From: DASRWI01 sp035654655 | Lineage (GTDB): Bacteria > Bacteroidota > Ignavibacteria > Ignavibacteriales > Ignavibacteriaceae | DNA: 64,000 nucleotides | Direction of reading: 5' to 3' | NCBI GenBank assembly: GCA_035654655.1 | Contig: DASRWI010000043.1 | Coordinates: 150,181-214,180, forward strand | In this document: one piece after another, positions 43,684-52,833 of the stretch | How the letters are laid out: each line of letters starts with the position of its first letter | Position numbering within the stretch: the stretch's first letter is position 1 | The notes under the pieces: generated by a model | Seen by the model: only the letters and a program-made list of their open reading frames with translations | Databases searched by the model: none | Told to the model about the DNA's origin: nothing | Position numbers and translations under genes: made by a program

Positions 43684-43719
43684 AAAAAAACCGCATCAAA
43701 AATTTGGTGCGGTTTTTTT
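43684..43719 (+). terminator. Terminator of DUF4382 gene 2
   Basis: A 12-bp stem AAAAAAACCGCA (43684-43695) with its complement (43708-43719) flanks the loop TCAAAAATTTGG. It matches the terminator of gene 1. Confidence 0.9.
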
Positions 43720-43793
43720 GTTTCAATTATCTCTTTGCAATTTCCTCAAAATCATTATATTCCAAAAAATATTTTTAAAATTACGAGGTTTAG

Positions 43794-44243
43794 ATGGATA
43801 AGATTCATTTTTCTGTTTTGATAAATGCACCTAAAGAAAAAGTATGGAATACTATGCTCAATAAAGGAACTTATGAACAATGGACAAAAGCTTTTAATCC
43901 TACCTCAAGGTATGAAGGAGAGTTCAGCAAAGGAAATAAAATAAAATTTGTTGGAACTGATGAAAATGGAAAAGAAGGTGGAATGATAAGTCGTGTAGCA
44001 GAGTATAGACCTTACGACTTTATTTCATTTGAACATTATGGTGTCATCCACGATGGTATAGAAGATACTGAAAGTGATGAAGTAAAATCCTGGCAGGGTT
44101 CGCATGAAAATTATACATTTAGGGAAATAGATGGTAAAACTGAAGTCTCAATTGAAGCAGATTCAACACCTGAACTTAAGGAGATGTTTGAATCAATGTG
44201 GCCGGGTGCTCTACAGAAGTTAAAAGAAATTTCCGAAAAATAA
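43794..44243 (+). CDS. SRPBCC-domain protein (AHSA1-like)
   Basis: 149 residues forming one START-like/SRPBCC fold: FSVLINAPKEKVWNTML, YEQWTKAFNPTSRYEGEF and a C-terminal helix MFESMWPGALQKLKEI. Such proteins bind hydrophobic ligands or act as Hsp90 activators; the substrate cannot be predicted. It stands alone downstream of the DUF4382 terminator. Confidence 0.82.
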   Translation: MDKIHFSVLINAPKEKVWNTMLNKGTYEQWTKAFNPTSRYEGEFSKGNKIKFVGTDENGKEGGMISRVAEYRPYDFISFEHYGVIHDGIEDTESDEVKSWQGSHENYTFREIDGKTEVSIEADSTPELKEMFESMWPGALQKLKEISEK

Positions 44244-44298
44244 ATTTAGTCGAAGGTACATTGAGTGACCGTTCGGATAGTATTGAAATGAATTTTAA

Positions 44299-45576
44299 TT
44301 AATTATTTCTCTTGATAATCATTAAGGTAATATCATCAGATTGCTTTGTTCCGGCAGTAAATATTTTTACATCAGTAATAATTTCTTCAGCTATTTGATT
44401 GGATGTAAGTGAAAGCTTGTCCTCGATCAATTTTTCCAGACGTTCATCACCGTAACAATCTTCATCGCCATTCATTGCCTCAGTTATTCCATCAGAAAAA
44501 ATAATTAATGATGAGTCTTTTTCAAAAATTATTTCTTCTTCATCATAACTCATATTTTCAAGACAGCCTAATAGCAACCCTCCCTTACTTAACTTAACGA
44601 GAGTTCCATTATTATAAAATAAAGCCTCATTATGACCTGCATTGCAATAAGTTAAAATGTTTTTTTCAGTATCAAGTATTCCAAAAAATAGAGTTGCAAA
44701 TTTTGTGGGGTCCGTACTTTCAAAAAGTAAATTATTAGCTCTTGCAATACAATCTTTCACACCGTTAATAAACAAAAGTTCACTTCTTAAAGTTGCCTGA
44801 AGATTTGCCATAAGCATTGCTGCAGTTAAACCTTTCCCGGTAACATCACCTAAAGCTATAGCCGTTTTGTTTTCAGCAATTTTGATAAAATCGTAATAAT
44901 CTCCTCCTATTTCACTCGCAGGAATATTTACTGCATATATATCATAGTAATTTATCTTTGGAATACTTCTCGGAAGAATATTTTTTTGTATATCCCCTGC
45001 TACTTTCAGTTCTTGTTGAATTTTAATAAACTCTTGTTCTTCAATAAACAGTCTTGCATTTTCAATTACATTTGCTGATTGCCCGGCAATAATAGAAAGC
45101 AGCCTTTGATCCGATTCATTAAACCCATCATCTGTGCATTTATTATAAAGAGATAATATGCCAATGATTTTCCCTTTGATTATCATCGGTACGCTTAACA
45201 ATGAACTTATTTTTAGAATTTCATTTCTGCCTATAGGAATAATTTCTTCAGTTTTAAAATCATTTATCAAGACAGGTTTTTTATTTATTATAATATGATC
45301 TGTTATCTGCTTACTAAACCGCAAAGGGTCATCTTTATAGGTCTGGATTCGTATCATGGTATGTAAAGGATTTTCAACGTCCTTTTCATCAATAAGATGA
45401 ATCGCACCCTGCTCAGCGTTCAAATACTTTACACATTTTTTTACAATAAGATTTGTAATATTATCCAGGGATTGAGTTGATGAAATTGCAACAGCTATTT
45501 CATTCAATATTGAAAGTTCTTCAACAGCAGATTTCAGACGAAGAGTTTCATGATTTATATCTTCTTTCGCTAACAT
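44299..45576 (-). CDS. GAF-domain SpoIIE/RsbU-type protein phosphatase
   Basis: 425 residues with no signal peptide. A short coiled coil leads to a GAF domain (about 20-175), then a PP2C-like SpoIIE domain with metal motifs GGDYYDFIK (about 225), ALGDVTGKGLTAAML (about 243), FSDGITEAM and QSDDITLMII at the end. RsbU/SpoIIE phosphatases dephosphorylate anti-sigma-factor antagonists or similar proteins. It is divergent from the propeller-phosphatase gene at 45803. No anti-sigma factor or STAS antagonist gene is nearby. Confidence 0.88.
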   Translation of the reverse strand: MLAKEDINHETLRLKSAVEELSILNEIAVAISSTQSLDNITNLIVKKCVKYLNAEQGAIHLIDEKDVENPLHTMIRIQTYKDDPLRFSKQITDHIIINKKPVLINDFKTEEIIPIGRNEILKISSLLSVPMIIKGKIIGILSLYNKCTDDGFNESDQRLLSIIAGQSANVIENARLFIEEQEFIKIQQELKVAGDIQKNILPRSIPKINYYDIYAVNIPASEIGGDYYDFIKIAENKTAIALGDVTGKGLTAAMLMANLQATLRSELLFINGVKDCIARANNLLFESTDPTKFATLFFGILDTEKNILTYCNAGHNEALFYNNGTLVKLSKGGLLLGCLENMSYDEEEIIFEKDSSLIIFSDGITEAMNGDEDCYGDERLEKLIEDKLSLTSNQIAEEIITDVKIFTAGTKQSDDITLMIIKRNN

Positions 45577-45740
45577 AAAATAAATCCTGTAAGCTTTGAT
45601 AAATCATTTTTTCTAAAATAAGCATATAAACATTACTAAAGAATGATGATACTATCTAGTTGGTATTATTATTAATAATTATATTGTAGATATTTTTTAC
45701 AGCTGCATTAAATATTTAGTTTTTGATGTTCCAGATGTAC

Positions 45741-45769
45741 TTGACTTTAAGAAATCAAATAACTATTTA
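45741..45769 (+). promoter_or_regulatory. Sigma-70-like promoter of the propeller-phosphatase gene
   Basis: TTGACT (45741-45746), a 17-base spacer, then TATTTA (45764-45769), placed 33 bases before the start at 45803. Confidence 0.55.
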
Positions 45770-45802
45770 TTAAGAATTAAATAGTTTTAGTACGGAAACT
45801 TT

Positions 45803-48800
45803 ATGAAGTTTTTTTACGTAATAAAATTGTATTTGGCTCTTCTATTATTTGCATTTTGCTTAATCGGCAAAACATACCCACAGGTAAGTGACATTTCCTT
45901 TGACCATATTTTCCTCGAGCAAGGTTTATCTCAAAGTATTATTAACTGCATGATGCAGGATAAAACCGGATTTATGTACTTTGGAACTGAAGATGGAATG
46001 AATATTTATGATGGTTACACGTTTACTATATTCAGAAAAAATCCTTCCAACATTAATAGCCTTAGCTATAATGATATCAATTCTTTAGCCCAGGATAATT
46101 ACGGTAGAGTATGGATTGGGACTTTTAATGCAGGTATCAACTTATATATTCCTGAGAAAAAATTATTCAAACACTTCTTTCATGATCATAGTGCTAATGC
46201 ACTCAGCAATGATAACATAAATGTTGTTAAAATTGATAAGAAAGGAATCGTCTGGGTTGGAACTGATGAAGGTCTTAATAGAATCGCATTTAATCAAAAT
46301 GATTCTGATTTTATAATAACAAATGGAGTCAAAAGCAAAAATCAATTATATCTAAATAATTTTAGAATTTTATCTTTGATGATTGCTAAGGATGAAAACA
46401 TTTGGGTGGGTACAGATAATGGATTATACAAGATAACTCTGGATAAAAAAGATTTAGCACTTATCACTGAATACAAGAATATTCCCAGTGATAAAAATTC
46501 TATAAGCAGCAACTTAATTAGAACCATTTTTGAAGATTCAAAAGGTAATTTATGGATAGGAACAAATAAGGGTTTAAATAAAATAAATTCCTCTAACCGG
46601 AATAATGATAATCCTATATTTATTCATTTCCTCCATAATCCTAATGACAATCATTCAATTAGTCATAATGATATTACAACAGTTGCGGAAGATGCTTCAG
46701 GTTATATTTGGGTAGGTACAAATGGAGGAGGACTGAATATTTATGATGAAAAGAAAAATAAATTTGAGGTTTATCAAAATGACCCTCTTGATGCACGCTC
46801 ATTAAGTGTAAATGAAATACGAGTATTGTTTTTAGATAAATCCGGTATAATGTGGATTGGAACTTATGGAGGGGGTTTAAATAAAGTTTCAAGAGGCAGA
46901 GGTCAGTTTTTCCATTATAAAAGCAGAAGGAATGCTCCCAATTCATTAAGTCACAAAGTAATTTGGTGCTTCTATCAGGATAAAGATAGTATTCTTTGGA
47001 TTGGAACTCATCGAGGATTAGATAAACTCGATAGAAAAACAAATACTTACAAACACTACTTAAATATACCCGGGAGAAATAGTTTAAGTAATAATATGGT
47101 TAGAGTCATTACAAAACTTAAGGATGGAAAATTCTTAATAGGAACTAATGGAGGTGGAATTGATGAGTTTGACCCGGTAACAGAAAAGTTTAAAAACTAT
47201 TCACATAATCCAAATGATTCATCAAGCATAATCAGAAATGAAATCAGATGTATTTATGTTGATAAGAGTGATAATATTTGGGTTGGCTCTTATGGAAGCG
47301 GATTGGATAAATTTGACAGGTCAAAAGGAAATTTTATTCATTACTATAATATACCCGAAGATACTACATCAATAAGCCATGATTATATAAGAACAATTGT
47401 TGAAGATAAATATGGAAATCTTTGGATTGGTACCGAAGGAGGCGGACTAAATAAATTTGATAAAAGAACAGGAAAATTTACAAGATATCTTTCAAAAACA
47501 TCCGCTTTATTAAGTGCTTACATTTTTTCAATTTCAATTGATTCATCCGGAGTCTTATGGATTGGAACTTTTGATAGTGGTTTGAACATATTTGACCCTG
47601 TAAAAAATACCTGTAAAGTTTATGGAGTTGACAAAGGTCTGCCTAGTAATTCAATTTATAGTATTGTGAAAGATGATTATGGATATTATTGGCTAAGCAC
47701 AAATAATGGATTATCAAGATTTAAACCTTCAGAAATGAAATTTAAAAACTTTAACGTTAAGGATGGTCTTCAGGATAATGAATTTAATGGGGGCTCTTAT
47801 TTAAAAACTTTAAGTGGAGAATTATTATTTGGAGGTATAAACGGATTCAGTGCTTTTTATCCGGATAAAATAAAAGATAATAAATTTATTCCTCCCGTAG
47901 TTTTAACTTCGTTCAAAAAATTTAATGTTGAAGCAGATTTACCTCAGCCAATATCATCAACCAGAGAAATAGAACTGGCATACAATGAAGATATTTTCTC
48001 TCTTGAATTTGCTGCACTTGATTACTCATCACCAGAGAAAAATTTATATGCGTATAAGATGGAAGGAGTTGATAAGGATTGGGTTTATGTTGGAGCTAAT
48101 AAAAGATTTGTTTCATATACAACTCTTCCACCAGGAAAATATACTTTTTACGTTAAGGGCTCAAACAGTGACGGCTTATGGAATGAAAAAGGAATTATAC
48201 TAAACATAAAAGTTATTCCTCCTATATGGGAAAGATGGTGGTTTATCTTAATACTTGGATTATTATTTCTTGGAATCTTTTTACTTCTTTACTTAAGGAG
48301 ATTGAGAATAATAAGAATGAAGGTTGAATTACATACTGCTCACGAAGCTCAACTTTCTATTATGCCTAATGTGGACCCAGTTCAACCCGGTATGGAAATT
48401 TCAGGCACGTGTATACCTGCAAATGAAGTCGGTGGAGACTTCTTTGATTATTTCCATCTGAATAATGATGAAAATAAATTTGGAATTATGATTGGTGATG
48501 TTTCAGGTAAAGCAATGAAGGCTGCAATAACTGCAATTATGACAAGCGGGATGATAATATCAGAAGTAAAGTCAAAAGATTGCATAAATGAAGTTTTAGA
48601 AAATGTAAATGAATCATTAATAAAAAAGATTGGCAAAGGAATGTTCGTTTCAATTTGCCTTTGTGTTATTGATGTTAAGAGTATGGTCCTTACAATTTGT
48701 AATGCAGGATTAAACCGTCCTATACTTGTATCAGATAATAACTATGAACCATTAATTTCAGATGGACCAAGACTGCCACTTGGTTTGAAAAATAATGTTG

Positions 48801-49054
48801 GATATATGCAGAGTGAGTATTCAATAAAGAATGGTGACGTTATAATTTTTACAACAGATGGAGTTAATGAAGCTCAAAACAATAGCCGGCAATTGTTTGG
48901 TGATGAAAAGTTGAAAACACACATAATGAGCTTAAACAAAAAAGAGCTCTCAGCTTCGGAAATAAAATTCTCTGTTATAAATGAAGTTCAAAGATTTATT
49001 AAAAGGGAAAAACCTTCAGATGACATGACTGTAATAGCAGTTAAGATTAAATAA
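45803..49054 (+). CDS. Sensory beta-propeller / Y_Y_Y / SpoIIE phosphatase fusion
   Basis: 1083 residues. The signal or first membrane segment (about 6-25) is followed by about 14 two-component-regulator propeller repeats (IWVGTDNGLYKITLD, LWIGTNKGLNKINSS; about 30-690). A Y_Y_Y Ig-like domain (PPVVLTSF ... LPPGKYTFYVKGSNSDG, about 700-800) and one transmembrane helix (WWFILILGLLFLGIFLLLYL, about 813) come next. A cytoplasmic SpoIIE PP2C domain (GGDFFDY, GDVSGKA, FTTDGVNEAQ, DDMTVIAV) ends the chain. In Bacteroidetes the same periplasmic sensor is usually fused to a histidine kinase; here the output is a phosphatase. The likely role is transmembrane sensing that changes phosphorylation of a STAS partner. 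Confidence 0.88.
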   Translation: MKFFYVIKLYLALLLFAFCLIGKTYPQVSDISFDHIFLEQGLSQSIINCMMQDKTGFMYFGTEDGMNIYDGYTFTIFRKNPSNINSLSYNDINSLAQDNYGRVWIGTFNAGINLYIPEKKLFKHFFHDHSANALSNDNINVVKIDKKGIVWVGTDEGLNRIAFNQNDSDFIITNGVKSKNQLYLNNFRILSLMIAKDENIWVGTDNGLYKITLDKKDLALITEYKNIPSDKNSISSNLIRTIFEDSKGNLWIGTNKGLNKINSSNRNNDNPIFIHFLHNPNDNHSISHNDITTVAEDASGYIWVGTNGGGLNIYDEKKNKFEVYQNDPLDARSLSVNEIRVLFLDKSGIMWIGTYGGGLNKVSRGRGQFFHYKSRRNAPNSLSHKVIWCFYQDKDSILWIGTHRGLDKLDRKTNTYKHYLNIPGRNSLSNNMVRVITKLKDGKFLIGTNGGGIDEFDPVTEKFKNYSHNPNDSSSIIRNEIRCIYVDKSDNIWVGSYGSGLDKFDRSKGNFIHYYNIPEDTTSISHDYIRTIVEDKYGNLWIGTEGGGLNKFDKRTGKFTRYLSKTSALLSAYIFSISIDSSGVLWIGTFDSGLNIFDPVKNTCKVYGVDKGLPSNSIYSIVKDDYGYYWLSTNNGLSRFKPSEMKFKNFNVKDGLQDNEFNGGSYLKTLSGELLFGGINGFSAFYPDKIKDNKFIPPVVLTSFKKFNVEADLPQPISSTREIELAYNEDIFSLEFAALDYSSPEKNLYAYKMEGVDKDWVYVGANKRFVSYTTLPPGKYTFYVKGSNSDGLWNEKGIILNIKVIPPIWERWWFILILGLLFLGIFLLLYLRRLRIIRMKVELHTAHEAQLSIMPNVDPVQPGMEISGTCIPANEVGGDFFDYFHLNNDENKFGIMIGDVSGKAMKAAITAIMTSGMIISEVKSKDCINEVLENVNESLIKKIGKGMFVSICLCVIDVKSMVLTICNAGLNRPILVSDNNYEPLISDGPRLPLGLKNNVGYMQSEYSIKNGDVIIFTTDGVNEAQNNSRQLFGDEKLKTHIMSLNKKELSASEIKFSVINEVQRFIKREKPSDDMTVIAVKIK

Positions 49055-49056
49055 AA

Positions 49057-49080
49057 AAGCTCACCATAAAAGATGAGCTT
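49057..49080. terminator. Bidirectional terminator between convergent genes
   Basis: AAGCTCA (49057-49063) pairs with TGAGCTT (49074-49080) around ten bases, between the stops at 49054 and 49106. Confidence 0.65.
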
Positions 49081-49105
49081 CTTAATAACTAAATGTAAAT
49101 CAAAA

Positions 49106-52100
49106 TTACTTAATCAGCAGCATTTTCTTTGTCATAACAAAATCATTAGCAATCAATCTATAGATATAAGTTCCGGTTGCTAACTTGCTTGCATCAAAGT
49201 TAATGTTATAAGAACCTGCAGACTGTTCTTCATTAACTAATGAAGAAACCAGCTCACCACTAATACTATAAACATTTAATTGAACTTTGCTTTGCATAGG
49301 CAATTTATAGCTTATAGTAGTACTTGGGTTAAATGGATTTGGATAATTCTGAGTTAAGCCATATTCATCAGGAATTGAAAGTTCAACCTCAACAACATTT
49401 GAATAAATGTATTTACCTGAGTTATCAACCTGTTTCAATCTATAAGAATATTTTCCTTCTTTAACAGAATTATCAACAAAAGAATATTCTTTAACAGAGT
49501 TACTGTTACCATTACCCTGAACAAATCCAACTTTTTCCCAAACATTATTTACTCTTCTTTCAATATCAAAACCATAATTATCTTTTTCAGTAGCAGTCTT
49601 CCAATTCAACTGGACATTATTTCCTTTAGCTAAAGCACTAAACGAAGAAAGCTCAACAGGAAGAGGAGTGGAAACCATATCAATACTTGGATTAACACCT
49701 GCACCAGTACTATTATATATAAACTGGTAATCCAAGATGACAGAACTGCCATGACTTGGATTTTGTAAAGGTACACGACCCCACAACCAATTTCCGCTAC
49801 CATTGTTATTCCACATTACTAAACCAAGTTTAGTACTTGCTCCAGGTGTAATTCCTAAAGTCGACCAGGGAATTCTTAGTCTTACTTCACCGGCATTATC
49901 AGAGAAAACAACTTTGGATGAAGTATTATCATTACCATCAGTTCTGCTAACCCAATTCCAAGTTCCTGAAGAACCATTATAAATTTCAACTGCATTACCA
50001 TTTGATGCAGGAGCACCATAAAAGCTTGAATTATTTTCATAAACAACATAGATATCAGGTTTTGGACCACCATCTTTAAAACTAACTCCTTCAATAGGAC
50101 TAATACATCCATTATTACCATCAGGGTCTATATCAATAGCCGCATAATACATGTCCGAAGAATAGTTAGTTTTACCGCCATTCCATCCAAGATATAAATA
50201 ATTATTATCCCAATGTGCATAGTAGGAAGTCCATTGATCTGCCCCAATTAAACCTTTGGTTCCAAACGCGTCTGCGTTATTAAATGATGCAGTCATAGGG
50301 ACAGTATATGGAGTTAAATTGGATTCAAATAAAGTCCAAAATGAAAAATCGTTAACATTATTTACTAATACTTTATTGTTGGTTACATCAACTGCACCAC
50401 CAACAAAATTCCAACTATCATTATTACCATCAACAGATTTAAATAATTTTAAATCAGATTCTTTTAATGACCCAAGTTCTGAATCATCATATAGGAATTC
50501 TAAACTAGCATTCAAGCTTGAATTGTTGGTTGGAGAAATTTTATACATTCTGTTGATGCTATTTAAACTATTATTTACTTGAATATTAGAATATCTTTCT
50601 ATAATAGTTTCTCCTAAAGCCTGGTCAGTAATTATTTTAGCACCAAGTCCGGCAACATTTACTCCTGCACTTAAATCACCTGCATTAAAAGTTCTTGTTG
50701 TAACAATTTTACCAGTTGAACCTTTAATTGTGTTACCTGGAGTTTCAATTAAGTTCGCGCTTGAACCTAAAGTTATTGTTTTACCATTCAAATCAAGATC
50801 ACCTTTTAAAACAGATAAATTTCCATTTATTATTAAATCATTACTAAGTGTAGTAGTATTTGAACCGCTATTATTAATAACTAAATTATTTAATGTTGGT
50901 AAATTATTACCAGTATTTTGAGTTAATGAACCATTAAAAGTAATAGTAGAAGTACTACTTAAAGTTTGTATACCTGTAATGGCAATAGCTGAATTCCAAC
51001 CACCCACTAAACCAACTCTTAAATCACCATTAATCTCTAAATTTCCAGAACCTGTACCATCAGAAATAACTCTATTAGGTAAACTTACTATAGAATTGGC
51101 AGCTATTTTTAATGTCACTCCATTATCAATTTTTATTGTCCATTCTGGTGTTACTGAATTTGGTTTAGATGTAAAAGTAAAAGCTGTTCCTAAGCTGCTT
51201 TGAATTTCTCTATTGGTTGTAAAAACATAATTACCCCTTAAATTTATAAAACTACTTGAACCAGAAAGGATAGATATTTTTTTATCTATACCTCCCATAT
51301 ATATATTAGTAGATGGTGGATAAGAGGTACTTACAGATGTAAAAGTTGATGCAGTACTTCCTATATTAATATTTCCATTAAAAATCAATTTGCCAGAAAA
51401 TGAATTATTTGTCGTGCTTAAAGTCCCTGAATTTAAATTAAATGCTGAATTTGTTGTAGAACTTGAAATGTTAACGTCGCCATTTAAAGTATATACAGGT
51501 AAGTCGGTAACAGCGCTTCCAAATCGAATTACTCCATTTGCGCTATTACCATTTATATTTACAGTTCCATTAAAAGTACAGGTATTACTTGCATTTATTA
51601 TTATTTCTCCATTATCATTAATATTTGTTGTACCTTTAATTACTATATTTCCCCCTGTAGATAATCTTGCTCCATTAGAAATAGTTAAATCACCATTAAT
51701 TGTAATTGTACCGACAGCGCTAATAGTTTTTGTGGCAGATCCAGATGCTATTCCTCCACTTAAAATTAAATTATGATAATCTGAAAACCTACAAGTTTGT
51801 GAACTACTATAGGAATATTTTACTGTACTACCATTAGCACAAACCATATTGGTTGGATTTAATGAAGCAGAAAAACCTGTGGTGCCTATTAAATCTAAAG
51901 TACCAGTGCTATTAACATTTAAATTGGTTAAATAAAGATTGGAACCAGTTACTAGTCCATCAATATTTAAATTATTTATTGGAGAAGTACCTCCAGTTGT
52001 TTGAGCTATTCTCCCAACTTTTATTAATTGTTGATATGCCATTACCAAAATGGAACTAGATGAACTCATTGAAATAGCATTTGAATTTGCATCTAAAATA

Positions 52101-52600
52101 CCTGAAGTAATTGTTAAATTTCCATCTATTCGGATATTTTGATTTATTGTAAAATTTCCTGATGTTTTATTAACTTCTACATTAGGCCAATTAGTTGATG
52201 CTCCACCTGATGTTGATGTAAGTATTTGATCTAAAGAACCTGTAAAAATTAATTTTGTGCTAGTGGCATTAGTTGAACTTGTATAATCTTCACTTGTATT
52301 AACCCCATTTATATTACCTGTTACTGTTAAATTTTTATTAGAAGTATTATAGTATACTTTCGCGGCAGCTTCAAACGATAAGTTTTTGCAAGCTACATTG
52401 TCATTGATATTAATTACGCAACCTGCAGTTATTATGACATCATCATTTTCATCAGGGTAACCATCTTCATCATTCCCTGATGTTAAGGTCCATATTGAAT
52501 TATCATTCCAATTTCCCCAAGCATTACTTGAAAATGTTGCTTGTGAAAATAAATTTGTTATCGTAAATAAGAACATAAGAATAGTATATATTTTTTTCAT
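49106..52600 (-). CDS. Giant T9SS-sorted protein with beta-helical repeats and a CBM9-like domain
   Basis: 1164 residues. After the signal peptide (about 1-20), a G8-like start (WGNWNDNSIWTL ... DDVIITAGCVININ) leads into a long series of short beta repeats (about 40-740, for example TLSGDLIING-like units), probably a beta helix. A sandwich domain (FGTKGLIGADQWTSYYAH ... IDIDPDGNNG ... RLRIPWSTLGI, about 800-1010) resembles CBM9-like carbohydrate modules. The VELSSFSALAKGNNVQLNW linker and a T9SS tail (NYPNPFNPSTTISYKL ... KKMLLIK) close it. It is probably a surface adhesin or glycan-binding protein. Domain names are tentative. Confidence 0.78.
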   Translation of the reverse strand: MKKIYTILMFLFTITNLFSQATFSSNAWGNWNDNSIWTLTSGNDEDGYPDENDDVIITAGCVININDNVACKNLSFEAAAKVYYNTSNKNLTVTGNINGVNTSEDYTSSTNATSTKLIFTGSLDQILTSTSGGASTNWPNVEVNKTSGNFTINQNIRIDGNLTITSGILDANSNAISMSSSSSILVMAYQQLIKVGRIAQTTGGTSPINNLNIDGLVTGSNLYLTNLNVNSTGTLDLIGTTGFSASLNPTNMVCANGSTVKYSYSSSQTCRFSDYHNLILSGGIASGSATKTISAVGTITINGDLTISNGARLSTGGNIVIKGTTNINDNGEIIINASNTCTFNGTVNINGNSANGVIRFGSAVTDLPVYTLNGDVNISSSTTNSAFNLNSGTLSTTNNSFSGKLIFNGNINIGSTASTFTSVSTSYPPSTNIYMGGIDKKISILSGSSSFINLRGNYVFTTNREIQSSLGTAFTFTSKPNSVTPEWTIKIDNGVTLKIAANSIVSLPNRVISDGTGSGNLEINGDLRVGLVGGWNSAIAITGIQTLSSTSTITFNGSLTQNTGNNLPTLNNLVINNSGSNTTTLSNDLIINGNLSVLKGDLDLNGKTITLGSSANLIETPGNTIKGSTGKIVTTRTFNAGDLSAGVNVAGLGAKIITDQALGETIIERYSNIQVNNSLNSINRMYKISPTNNSSLNASLEFLYDDSELGSLKESDLKLFKSVDGNNDSWNFVGGAVDVTNNKVLVNNVNDFSFWTLFESNLTPYTVPMTASFNNADAFGTKGLIGADQWTSYYAHWDNNYLYLGWNGGKTNYSSDMYYAAIDIDPDGNNGCISPIEGVSFKDGGPKPDIYVVYENNSSFYGAPASNGNAVEIYNGSSGTWNWVSRTDGNDNTSSKVVFSDNAGEVRLRIPWSTLGITPGASTKLGLVMWNNNGSGNWLWGRVPLQNPSHGSSVILDYQFIYNSTGAGVNPSIDMVSTPLPVELSSFSALAKGNNVQLNWKTATEKDNYGFDIERRVNNVWEKVGFVQGNGNSNSVKEYSFVDNSVKEGKYSYRLKQVDNSGKYIYSNVVEVELSIPDEYGLTQNYPNPFNPSTTISYKLPMQSKVQLNVYSISGELVSSLVNEEQSAGSYNINFDASKLATGTYIYRLIANDFVMTKKMLLIK

Positions 52601-52833
52601 ATCAATCCATTGTTGGTTGTTGATTTATTTTAAAACTTTAAAAATGTTATAGTACACCAAGGTTAGTATTTTGATGAGATCAATGGATGCATCCTGCGTG
52701 AAGATGAAAACGGATCACAACTAAAACAACTGCCCTCGAACTTTCATCTTATAAAATTTAGCAAACTAAAATAGTTATAGGGCAAAATATTAGTATCTAT
52801 ATTTAAAAGCAATCTTTATATATAATTATTTTT

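Noticed and set aside
45803..49054. A hybrid two-component sensor kinase, suggested by the propeller and Y_Y_Y domains
   Set aside because: No histidine-kinase HisKA or HATPase motif follows; the C-terminus has the PP2C metal motifs.
51390..51776. Long antisense open frames inside the giant T9SS gene and other repeat proteins
   Set aside because: Low-complexity repeat genes routinely give long opposite-strand frames; these lack ribosome sites, signal peptides or recognisable domains.
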